Source: an uncultured Eubacteriales bacterium
GTDB taxonomy: Bacteria > Bacillota > Clostridia > Oscillospirales > Oscillospiraceae
Direction of reading: 5' to 3'
Assembly: GCA_902496595.1 (NCBI GenBank)
Contig: CABVBV010000036.1
Coordinates: 1-15,701 of the forward strand
Length of the DNA: 15,701 nt
The position numbers and the translations under genes are program-made. Shown here piece by piece: positions 7,604 through 13,889 of this stretch. The number at the start of each line of letters is the position of its first letter. The stretch's first letter is position 1. The notes below the pieces were generated by a model, which saw nothing but the letters and a program-made list of their open reading frames with translations, had not been told where the DNA came from and made no database searches.

Positions 7604-8043
7604 CAGAACAGCAGAATGACGATGGCGATGAGCAGGCCGTAGATGGCGATGCCCTCGGCCATACCGACGAACACGATGGACTTGCCGAAGCTGCCCTCGT
7701 TCTCGGTCAGGGCCCCGATGGCCGCGCAGGCCGAGTTCGAGACGGCTATGCCCGAGGCGATGCCGGAGATGCCGACGGCGAGAGCTGCGGCCAGATAGCC
7801 GATGGCCTTCGTCCAGTCGGTGGAACCGGTCGCGGCGGCGACCTCGGCCGCGTCGTTCGCGGCGGCGACTCCCTGGCTCAGAAACACGGCGGCCGTGGCG
7901 AACATGACCACAAAGAAGCAGGTCAGATTGGCGTACAGAGGCTTCTTCACGCTCTTTCCGGCCTTGGCCCGCCTGACTATGAGCCAGAGCGGAAGGACTA
8001 TCAGCACGAGAACGGCGATTAAGGGGCAGATGAGTTTGAACAT
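7603..8043 (-). CDS. ntpK: V-type ATP synthase/ATPase subunit K (membrane rotor ring proteolipid)
   Basis: This 146-residue protein predicts four membrane helices: about 5-23, 39-58, 80-101 and 121-145. The second hairpin is a typical rotor-ring unit with the ion-carrying glutamate at residue 130 (VGMAEGIAIYG). The first hairpin has no such carboxylate and is diverged, starting with a plain Leu/Val helix followed by a basic loop (RRAKAGKSVKK). Helix 2 ends in LSQG (S56, Q57), which lines up with the TQ pair of the Na+ site in Enterococcus hirae NtpK, while the glutamine of helix 3 in that site appears to be Val101. Whether the ring carries H+ or Na+ is therefore open. The ATG is set by GGAGG at 8 nt, and the gene follows a 53-nt AT-rich leader. 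Confidence 0.93.
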   Translation of the reverse strand: MFKLICPLIAVLVLIVLPLWLIVRRAKAGKSVKKPLYANLTCFFVVMFATAAVFLSQGVAAANDAAEVAAATGSTDWTKAIGYLAAALAVGISGIASGIAVSNSACAAIGALTENEGSFGKSIVFVGMAEGIAIYGLLIAIVILLF

Positions 8044-8096
8044 TTGAGATTCCTCCGATTATATCAAGTTATATCGAGTGTTTGGTTCGCACGGAT
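8044..8096 (-). promoter_or_regulatory. AT-rich leader before subunit K (possible translational enhancer)
   Basis: This is the longest gap inside the V-ATPase operon. It is clearly richer in A+T than the flanking coding sequence and carries a direct repeat GATATAA-CTT-GATATAA on the - strand (8075-8069 and 8065-8059), directly upstream of the GGAGG of ntpK. An AU-rich stretch before the ring-subunit start is known to raise translation of E. coli atpE; the same role here is inference. A TATAAT with an upstream TG is also present, but the transcript would start inside the ribosome binding site and I see no -35 box. Confidence 0.45.
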
Positions 8097-10031
8097 TTAC
8101 GCGGCCCTCTGCAGCTGAGAGGAGTAGTCCACCTTCACAGGCTCGAAGGGCGAGCCCCGGCCGGTATAGAACCTGCCGAAGAGCTCGTAGAACTCGAGCC
8201 TCAGCGCCTGTATGCACACGAGCACCGACTCGATGAGCATTACCAGCGCGTTCCCCAGCACCAGGCCGAAGATGGAGTAACCCCCGCCGCTCGTCGCCGA
8301 CAGCTCGTACACTATGAGCATCATGATGGCGTGGCAGATGGCGTAGGTGCCGACCCTCAGAAAGCTCAGGCAGTTTGAAAACCAGCTCAGGAAGGCCTCA
8401 AAGAGCTCGAAGAAACCCTCGAGCAGCATCATGCCGACGGAGGGCTTCTGCCCATGCTCCCTGGGCGCGAGCCTGAACAGCATCGTCAGCGGCTCGCCCA
8501 GCCAGATGGACAGCAGCAGCGCGGCGAACACCAGCCAGAGCCCCTTGCTCGACAAGAGGCCCGTGGAAAACACGGCGTCCGACACCGCGCAGCTCACGAT
8601 GCCCGCAAGAAAGAGCACCCCCGTTATCCCGTTCGCGGAGAAGAGCGCCGCACGGTAGTTCCTCTGCCTGAACGACGTGACGATATTGATGAGGCCGCTT
8701 ATGAGGATGAGCACGACGCCGCCGCCCGCCGAGACCAGCAGTATCTGCATGACGCCGCTGCCCTCCAGCACCTTGAAGCCGGGCAGCAGATGCTCGTTTC
8801 CGAAAAAGCTGCCGTACACAAAGCCGAAGACCACCGCGGCGCAGCCGACCGCAGCCAGTATGCGGCCCAGCCACATCCCCTTTTTCTTTACCATGTACAG
8901 GCCGATGAGCACCAGCAGCGCGCCCTGGCCCACGTCTCCGAACATGACCCCGAAGAGCAGGCAGTAGGTGAAGAGCATGAAGGCCCGGGGGTCTATCTCA
9001 CCGTAGGCCGGGTAGCCGTACATCGTGACAAAAGGGGCGAAGACCCTCGTCCAGAAGCTCTCCTTGAGCTTCACGGGCACGTGGCTCGCATCACCCCTGC
9101 CGGGCCTTTCAAAGGAGCAGACGCAGCCTATGTCCTCGGCGGCCTTCTTGAAGGCCGGGCCGTCGGCCTCGGGCAGCCAGCCGGTGAGGTAGAACTCCCC
9201 GCTGTCGTGGCCCGCGAGACTCCGCAGCGAGAAGCCCTCGCTCATGTACTTGAGCCAGCACCAGCGCGAGAGCGCCTCGTCCCGCTCCCTGGCGGCCAGC
9301 TTCGCAAGCTCTCCGGAGAGCGCCTCGGCCTGCTGCTTCGCCACCTCGGCCTCCTCCTTTAGCTCCGCCATGCGCTCCGCCGGCACGCCCGTGAGCCCCG
9401 CCGCGTTCGGCCTGTCCTCGGGCTCGAAACCGTACTCGACCAGCTTCTCCTCTTCCCTCAGCACGCCCCCGGTCAGGGTCAGCAGTATGCAGCAGACCTT
9501 GTCATCGGAGAAGCCGGAGCGGAAGATGAAGGCCCCGAACTCGCTCTCCGCTATGTGCCTCAGCTCGTCCCAGAGCGCCTCGTCGACCTTGCCGAAGCGG
9601 AGCTTCACGTGTTTTACCTCCAGAAGCTCCTCGAGCCGGACGTTCAGGAGCGAGAAGGGCTCGAACCTCGTTATGAGTTCCTCGTCGTCCGCGGCGAGGC
9701 TCATCGCGGCGTTCTTGTGGGTGATTATCCTCGTCGCCGCACCGGAGACGTCGGAGATGTAGGCCGCGCAGTCCTCGACCCCGTAGCCCTTGCCCCGGAA
9801 CTCGGAGAACTCGGGCTTGATGCCCAGCTTGTTGAGCAGAGCCGTGGCAGAGTCGAGCGCGGGCTTGTACGGATCCTCGCCCTCCTGCCTCATGAGGCTG
9901 TGGTGGTGGCCGCCCAGCGTGGCGGCGGACAGCGGATGGAACTCCCTGTCCAGGATAAGTTTGTGTATGGCTTCGTCAAGTTTGGCCTCGGGGCCCGAAA
10001 CCAGAGCCCTGAGCAATTTCTCGGTTGCCAA
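8097..10031 (-). CDS. ntpI: V-type ATP synthase/ATPase subunit I (a-type stator membrane subunit)
   Basis: This 644-residue protein is the stator subunit that forms the ion half-channels next to the rotor ring. Residues 1 to about 340 are a cytoplasmic domain with two charged helical stretches (about 90-150 and 215-260). The membrane half begins near residue 350. It carries EIDPRA (345-350), FGVMFGDVGQG (360-370) and the essential arginine at 559 in SFLRVGTYAICHA, and ends with the conserved IQALRLEFYELFGRFY (about 607-622). The start is TTG at 10031, preceded by AAGGAGG at 8 nt; no ATG fits better. The gene lies 20 nt after subunit C and before the AT-rich ntpK leader. Confidence 0.96.
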   Translation of the reverse strand: MATEKLLRALVSGPEAKLDEAIHKLILDREFHPLSAATLGGHHHSLMRQEGEDPYKPALDSATALLNKLGIKPEFSEFRGKGYGVEDCAAYISDVSGAATRIITHKNAAMSLAADDEELITRFEPFSLLNVRLEELLEVKHVKLRFGKVDEALWDELRHIAESEFGAFIFRSGFSDDKVCCILLTLTGGVLREEEKLVEYGFEPEDRPNAAGLTGVPAERMAELKEEAEVAKQQAEALSGELAKLAARERDEALSRWCWLKYMSEGFSLRSLAGHDSGEFYLTGWLPEADGPAFKKAAEDIGCVCSFERPGRGDASHVPVKLKESFWTRVFAPFVTMYGYPAYGEIDPRAFMLFTYCLLFGVMFGDVGQGALLVLIGLYMVKKKGMWLGRILAAVGCAAVVFGFVYGSFFGNEHLLPGFKVLEGSGVMQILLVSAGGGVVLILISGLINIVTSFRQRNYRAALFSANGITGVLFLAGIVSCAVSDAVFSTGLLSSKGLWLVFAALLLSIWLGEPLTMLFRLAPREHGQKPSVGMMLLEGFFELFEAFLSWFSNCLSFLRVGTYAICHAIMMLIVYELSATSGGGYSIFGLVLGNALVMLIESVLVCIQALRLEFYELFGRFYTGRGSPFEPVKVDYSSQLQRAA

Positions 10032-10051
10032 TTATCCGCCCTCCTTGGAAG

Positions 10052-11086
10052 CTAGTCCATATATCCGTCGGGGCCAAGTCCGTACTGAAGGGCCACAAAG
10101 GCCCTGCGGAGCATCCTCGCCTCGTTTTCCTTGAGCTTCAAAAACGCATCTACGACGCTGAGATTCGGGGCGCCGTGGATGATCTTCCTGTAAAACGCCG
10201 ACTCGGCCGCCCTGACCAGGCTCTCCGGAGACGCGGCGTCGACCCCTCCGAACCATTTCCCAAGCCTCGAGGCCCTTATCTGCTCTATGGCCTCCTCGTC
10301 GCTGCCGGCTTCGAGTATCCTGCGCTCCATCTCCGGCCCCAGGGCTCCGTGCATGGGCAGGAGCAGCTTCAGGGCCTCCTGCACCGGGGTGCCGAAGCGC
10401 CTCAGCCTGAGCAGATAGCCTATGTTGACCATGTCCGCCCTGAAGGTCACGGACTGGGCGAGCTCCCTCTTGGACGGCCCCCGGTATCCGGTCTTCAGAT
10501 ACCTGTCCAGGCTCCGGTAAAACTGGCCCTCGAGCATGAGCGCCGCCTCGTTGAAGGAGGGATTGCCCGTGACCGGGTCTATCGTCAGCTCCCTGAGCGT
10601 GTGCCCGTAGATGCTGCCCGCCGCGCCCTCGACGATGTCCTGAAAGCTCCTGGCCTCCTTGAGCCTCGCCATGTTGAAGCCCTTCGTGAGCCTCTGGGCT
10701 CCGGCAGGGATGTAGAAGAGCTCGCCCGCCGCGCCGACGGACAGCTTCCTGAGCGCCGAGAGCAGGAACTTCAGCTCCGCCTCGTAGGTCATGAATATTA
10801 GAAACTCCTTGGATGCGTCGTTCGCGAAGCGGTAGAGCCGTTCGTAGTCTTCAAAGAGGCAGCGGCCGAGCGCCTCGGCGAACTGCGTATCCGTCGCGCC
10901 CATGGGCGGCAGGCCCATGGCGGCTTCGCGCCAGGCCGGGCTCCTGAGCAGGAAGCTCACGAGTTCGTCCGTCGTCCTCATGGCGCCTATCCTGCGCTTG
11001 TCCGCGTCCGTGAGCAGGTTCGCGTACATCGCCCTCGCCTCGGTCGCGAGCGCGATGTCCATGGCTTTCCGGCTGCTGTTATTCAT
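10052..11086 (-). CDS. ntpC: V-type ATP synthase/ATPase subunit C (d-type rotor funnel)
   Basis: This 344-residue all-helical protein is the AtpC/VatC (eukaryotic d) subunit, the funnel that joins the D-F shaft to the membrane ring. Matches include ANLLTDADKRRIGAMRTTDELVSFLLRSP near the N-terminus (the 'r...ll....l..l....s..e....L..t.y' pattern), DYERLYRFANDASKEFLIFMTYEAELKFLLSALR in the first repeat, and DMVNIGYLLRLRRFG in the middle. The ATG overlaps the end of the G/H gene by 8 nt (ATGAATAA), which points to translational coupling; its own ribosome binding site is poor (AGAAGG directly before the ATG). A position between G/H and I is unusual, since C usually follows E. Confidence 0.93.
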   Translation of the reverse strand: MNNSSRKAMDIALATEARAMYANLLTDADKRRIGAMRTTDELVSFLLRSPAWREAAMGLPPMGATDTQFAEALGRCLFEDYERLYRFANDASKEFLIFMTYEAELKFLLSALRKLSVGAAGELFYIPAGAQRLTKGFNMARLKEARSFQDIVEGAAGSIYGHTLRELTIDPVTGNPSFNEAALMLEGQFYRSLDRYLKTGYRGPSKRELAQSVTFRADMVNIGYLLRLRRFGTPVQEALKLLLPMHGALGPEMERRILEAGSDEEAIEQIRASRLGKWFGGVDAASPESLVRAAESAFYRKIIHGAPNLSVVDAFLKLKENEARMLRRAFVALQYGLGPDGYMD

Positions 11087-11495
11087 CCTTCTGCCCCGTG
11101 ACTATGTCGAAGACCTTCTCGACGTAGCCCTCGCGGCGGCTCTCGTACCGCTGCCTGAGCTTTTCCCTCGTCTTCTCGGCCTCAGACCTGTCCTTTTCGA
11201 TCTCCACGTCGGCGCGGCTGCGTTCGGCGTTCGAGTCGGCTATTATGGCCGCACGGGTCTCCTGCCTCGTCTTCTGGAGCATCGCGTCCTTGCCCGCCTG
11301 CACCCTGGCGTCCAGGCCCTCGCGGTATGCGACCGCCGCGTCCTCTATCTCCTTGGCACGGCGCTCGGAGTCCAGCAGGGCGCGGAGCAGGATCATGTCC
11401 GCCTCCGTCTCCTTCTCGAACCTGAGCCGGCGCTCCTCGGCTTCGCGCTTGGCCCGCGCCTCCTCCTGAGCCTGTATCTGCTTCATAGAATTCAA
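11079..11495 (-). CDS. ntpF: V-type ATP synthase/ATPase subunit G/H (peripheral stalk coiled coil)
   Basis: This protein of about 138 residues is almost entirely charged helix rich in Glu, Arg, Lys and Ala (QEEARAKREAEERRLRFEKE, ERRAKEIEDAAVAYREG), the signature of the stalk subunit called G or H (NtpF in Enterococcus), which winds around subunit E. The identification rests on the coiled coil plus its place at the head of a complete ATPase operon. I chose the TTG at 11495 as start because AAAGGAGG (11505-11512) lies 9 nt upstream; the ATG at 11486 would be 18 nt from that site, and an in-frame start at 11564 would give a non-helical N-terminus with no suitable site. The TTG overlaps the stop codon of a tiny upstream ORF. 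Confidence 0.8.
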   Translation of the reverse strand: MNSMKQIQAQEEARAKREAEERRLRFEKETEADMILLRALLDSERRAKEIEDAAVAYREGLDARVQAGKDAMLQKTRQETRAAIIADSNAERSRADVEIEKDRSEAEKTREKLRQRYESRREGYVEKVFDIVTGQKDE

Positions 11496-11530
11496 AGAGC
11501 CACGCCTCCTTTGCTCCTGGCGCGATTCAT
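11492..11530 (-). CDS. Possible 12-codon leader peptide before the V-ATPase operon
   Basis: On the - strand an ATG at 11530 opens a 12-residue ORF (MNRARSKGGVAL) with TAAGGAG 4 nt upstream. Its TGA stop overlaps the TTG start of the G/H gene in the form TTGA, the same geometry as the ATGA overlaps used for translational coupling. The AAAGGAGG of the G/H gene lies inside this ORF. No amino-acid run suggests attenuation. It may be a real coupling leader or chance; the spacing of its own ribosome binding site is short. Confidence 0.3.
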   Translation of the reverse strand: MNRARSKGGVAL

Positions 11531-11542
11531 CACGCTCCTTAA

Positions 11543-11551
11543 AACATAACA
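11543..11551 (-). promoter_or_regulatory. Tentative extended -10 promoter of the V-ATPase operon
   Basis: On the - strand TGT followed by TATGTT fits an extended -10 element (4 of 6 matches in the hexamer) and would start transcription near 11536, about 40 nt before the G/H start. No convincing -35 box is seen. Another TATAAG lies at 11591-11596, also without a -35 box. The operon must have a promoter in this divergent region, but the exact one is uncertain. Confidence 0.3.
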
Positions 11552-11646
11552 CATTCCCGCACAAAAGGGAAGTTTATTTTCCGACAATCCCTTATATCCG
11601 GGTTAGGGCCTGAAAACTTGCTCTTCCTTTTGGGGGGAAATTGAGT

Positions 11647-11652
11647 TATACT
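11647..11652 (+). promoter_or_regulatory. Likely -10 box of the apgM-ispE promoter
   Basis: TATACT at 11647-11652 matches the sigma-70 -10 consensus at 5 of 6 bases and would start transcription about 25 nt before the apgM ATG. The -35 region is weak: TTCCTT at 11624-11629 has the correct 17-nt spacing but few matches, and the better TTGCTC at 11618-11623 is too far away at 23 nt. A run of six G lies in the spacer. Confidence 0.5.
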
Positions 11653-11684
11653 ACGCACAAATGAACATGACGGGAGGAAGCGCG

Positions 11685-12920
11685 ATGAAATATATCCTCA
11701 TAATAGGCGACGGCATGGCCGACGATCCGCTGGAGCAGCTGGGAGGGAAGACCCCGCTCGAGGTCTGTGAAAAACCCTTTTTCGACTCCCTGTGCGCAAA
11801 GGGAGAGCTGGGCCTGGTGCAGACCATACCCGAGGGCTTCCCGCCGGGGAGCGACACGGCGATCATGGGCATCTTCGGCTGCGACCCGAGGAAGTATTTC
11901 TCCGGCCGCGCCCCGCTCGAACTCGCCGCTTCGGGCGGAGTCATGCCCTCGGGCGGCGCTGCCTACCGCTGCAATATGGTGAACCTCGGCGGGGACGTAA
12001 ACGGCCCGTTCGAGGAGCGGGTAATGGTCTCGCACAGCGCGGGCTCCATAGAGGGGGAGGAGTCGGACGAGCTCATAGGCTGGCTCTTTGAGCAGCCGGA
12101 GTTCGCGGCGCTCGCCGGGGCGGCGAAGCTGACGGTGAGGCCCGGTTCGTCCTTCAGGCACCTCGCCGTGCAGGCGGACGCGGACATCGACGGAATCGTG
12201 CTGGCCCCGCCGCACGACCATCTGAACGAGAAGATCGGCCCCCTGCTGCCCTCGGGCTGCGAGAACGCGAAGGTGCTGCTGGGGCTCATGAAAAAGGCGG
12301 CGGAGCTGCTGCCGGAGCATCCGGTGAACAAAAAGCGCGAGGCCGAGGGCAAGCTCCCGGCCAACTGCATCTGGTTCTGGGCCGAGGGCAAGGGCGCCAA
12401 GCTGCCGAACTTCGTGGAGCACTACGGGGCGGACGGCGGGGTAGTCTCCGCAGTGCCGCTCTGCCACGGCATAGCGAAGCTCGTGGGCCTCGAGGCGATA
12501 AGCGTCCCGACGGCCACGGGAGAGTGGGACACGGACTATGAGGCGAAGACCGAGGCTGCGCTCAGGGTGCTCGAGGGGCACGATTTTGCGGCCATACATC
12601 TCGAAGGCCCGGACGAGGCCACGCACAACCACGACCTGGAGCACAAGATATACAGTGTGGAGTGCCTCTCGGAGCGCGTGGCGAAGCCCCTGTGCGCCGC
12701 CCTGCGCGGAAGGGGCGAGGATTTCAGGCTCCTCATCCTCTCCGACCACAGGACGTTCATGAGAAACGGAGCTCACGGCGAGACCCCGGTGCCGTACATG
12801 ATCTACGACAGCCGCGAGAACGGGCCCGGCTCCGGCCTGGGCTACACCGAGAAAAACGGCGAGGCCGGGCCCTTCCTCGAAAGCGGCACGGAGCTCATGC
12901 CGAGGCTCTTCGGGCTGTGA
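11685..12920 (+). CDS. apgM: Cofactor-independent phosphoglycerate mutase, archaeal (ApgM) type
   Basis: This 411-residue enzyme interconverts 3- and 2-phosphoglycerate in glycolysis and gluconeogenesis. It belongs to the alkaline-phosphatase superfamily. Visible motifs: the metal-site start IIGDGMADDPLEQLGGKTPLE (6-26), the nucleophile serine 56 in PPGSDTAIMGIFGCDP, RAPLEL (75-80), TATGEWDTDYEAKTEAAL in the middle, EGPDEATHNHD, and the metal-binding ILSDHRTFMRNGAHGETPVPY near the C-terminus. The last of these has SDH-R where most members have TDH or GDH followed by Pro, a mild variation. I chose the ATG at 11685 because GGGAGG lies 7 nt upstream; the in-frame ATG at 11661 lies too close to the predicted transcription start and lacks a site. 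Its stop overlaps the ispE start. Confidence 0.95.
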   Translation: MKYILIIGDGMADDPLEQLGGKTPLEVCEKPFFDSLCAKGELGLVQTIPEGFPPGSDTAIMGIFGCDPRKYFSGRAPLELAASGGVMPSGGAAYRCNMVNLGGDVNGPFEERVMVSHSAGSIEGEESDELIGWLFEQPEFAALAGAAKLTVRPGSSFRHLAVQADADIDGIVLAPPHDHLNEKIGPLLPSGCENAKVLLGLMKKAAELLPEHPVNKKREAEGKLPANCIWFWAEGKGAKLPNFVEHYGADGGVVSAVPLCHGIAKLVGLEAISVPTATGEWDTDYEAKTEAALRVLEGHDFAAIHLEGPDEATHNHDLEHKIYSVECLSERVAKPLCAALRGRGEDFRLLILSDHRTFMRNGAHGETPVPYMIYDSRENGPGSGLGYTEKNGEAGPFLESGTELMPRLFGL

Positions 12921-13783
12921 GCGGCGCCGTCGTGCCCGCCAGGGCCAAACTGAACCTGTCGATAGATGTGCTGCAAAGGCGGCCCGACGGCTACCACGAC
13001 CTGAAAATGGTCATGCAGACCGTCGAGCTGGCCGACGAGCTGTATCTGGAGCTCCGGGAACCCGGCTATTTCCACGCGGAGACCAACCTGAGCTTCCTGC
13101 CGAGCGACGGGAGGAACGTGGCGATAAAGGCCGCGAAAGCCTTCTTCGAGGAGGCCGGGATAGAGTCGGGAGTATATATGAAGATAGAAAAGCGCATCCC
13201 GGTCTGCGCCGGGCTCGGCGGGGGCTCGTCGGACGCTGCGGCTGTGATAAGGGCCCTGAACGAGATGACGGGTTCGCCTCTCGGCCGGGAGCGGCTGCTT
13301 AAGGTGGCGACGGAGGCGGGCTCCGACGTGCCGTTCTGCCTGGTCGGAGGAACGGCGCTGGTGGAGGGAAGGGGAGAGCTGATAACGCCGCTGCCTCCGC
13401 TGCCGGACATACCGGTCGTCATCTGCATGCCGCGCTTCAACTGCCAGACCCCGGCGCTGTTCGCCAGGCTGGACAGGATACGCACCCGCTGCCGTCCCGA
13501 TACCGAGGGCCTGGTAGACGCGGTGAAGGCCGGGGACATCCAGGGCGTCGCCCGGAGGATGTACAACGTCTTCGAGGACGTGCTGGATACGCACGGCAGC
13601 AAGGAAGTTTCCGAGATCAAGCGCTTCCTGCTGGAGCACGGGGCGCTGAGCACGCTCATGAGCGGCTCGGGCTCCGCGGTATACGGTATCTTCACAGACG
13701 GGGATGCGGCGGCGAAGGCGGCAAAGGGCGCCAGGTCTGTGAGCCGCTCGGTGTTCCTGACCTCCATGTGCCGAGCCGGTTGA
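12917..13783 (+). CDS. ispE: 4-diphosphocytidyl-2-C-methyl-D-erythritol kinase
   Basis: This 288-residue GHMP kinase phosphorylates CDP-methylerythritol in the MEP (non-mevalonate) isoprenoid pathway in the cytoplasm. It has the N-terminal ARAKLNLSIDVLQRRPDGYH with Lys11, the ATP-binding loop PVCAGLGGGSSDAA (95-108), the catalytic aspartate 137 in AGSDVPF followed by VGGTALVEGRGE, and the C-terminal motif LMSGSGSAVYGIF. The start is taken as GTG at 12917, which overlaps the apgM stop by 4 nt (GTGA) and keeps the full N-terminus. A second GTG at 12932 would remove five residues and still keep the conserved start. There is no strong ribosome binding site, so translation is probably coupled to apgM. 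A terminator follows 40 nt after the stop. Confidence 0.95.
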   Translation: MSGAVVPARAKLNLSIDVLQRRPDGYHDLKMVMQTVELADELYLELREPGYFHAETNLSFLPSDGRNVAIKAAKAFFEEAGIESGVYMKIEKRIPVCAGLGGGSSDAAAVIRALNEMTGSPLGRERLLKVATEAGSDVPFCLVGGTALVEGRGELITPLPPLPDIPVVICMPRFNCQTPALFARLDRIRTRCRPDTEGLVDAVKAGDIQGVARRMYNVFEDVLDTHGSKEVSEIKRFLLEHGALSTLMSGSGSAVYGIFTDGDAAAKAAKGARSVSRSVFLTSMCRAG

Positions 13784-13822
13784 GAGGGCTCCGCAAGAAA
13801 TATTTCCGACAGGCTGCATATG

Positions 13823-13866
13823 AAAAACCGTCCCGGCATTGGCTCGCGCCGCCGGGACGGTTTTTT
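13823..13866. terminator. Bidirectional intrinsic terminator between ispE and putP
   Basis: CCGTCCCGGC (13828-13837) pairs with GCCGGGACGG (13851-13860), a perfect 10-bp stem with a 13-nt loop. It has five A before it and six T after it, so the hairpin can stop both the apgM-ispE transcript and the convergent putP transcript. Nothing else is seen in the 106 bases between the two genes. Confidence 0.93.
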
Positions 13867-13889
13867 ATTCGCTTCTGCGTACAGGCAGG

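Noticed and set aside
11661..11684. Upstream ATG as the start of apgM
   Set aside because: The ATG at 11685 has GGGAGG at 7 nt and begins directly with the conserved KYILIIGDG; the eight extra residues match nothing.
11646..12776. Open frame (376 codons) on the - strand opposite apgM
   Set aside because: It is antisense to a well-supported enzyme gene and has Arg/His/Leu-rich composition with no motifs.
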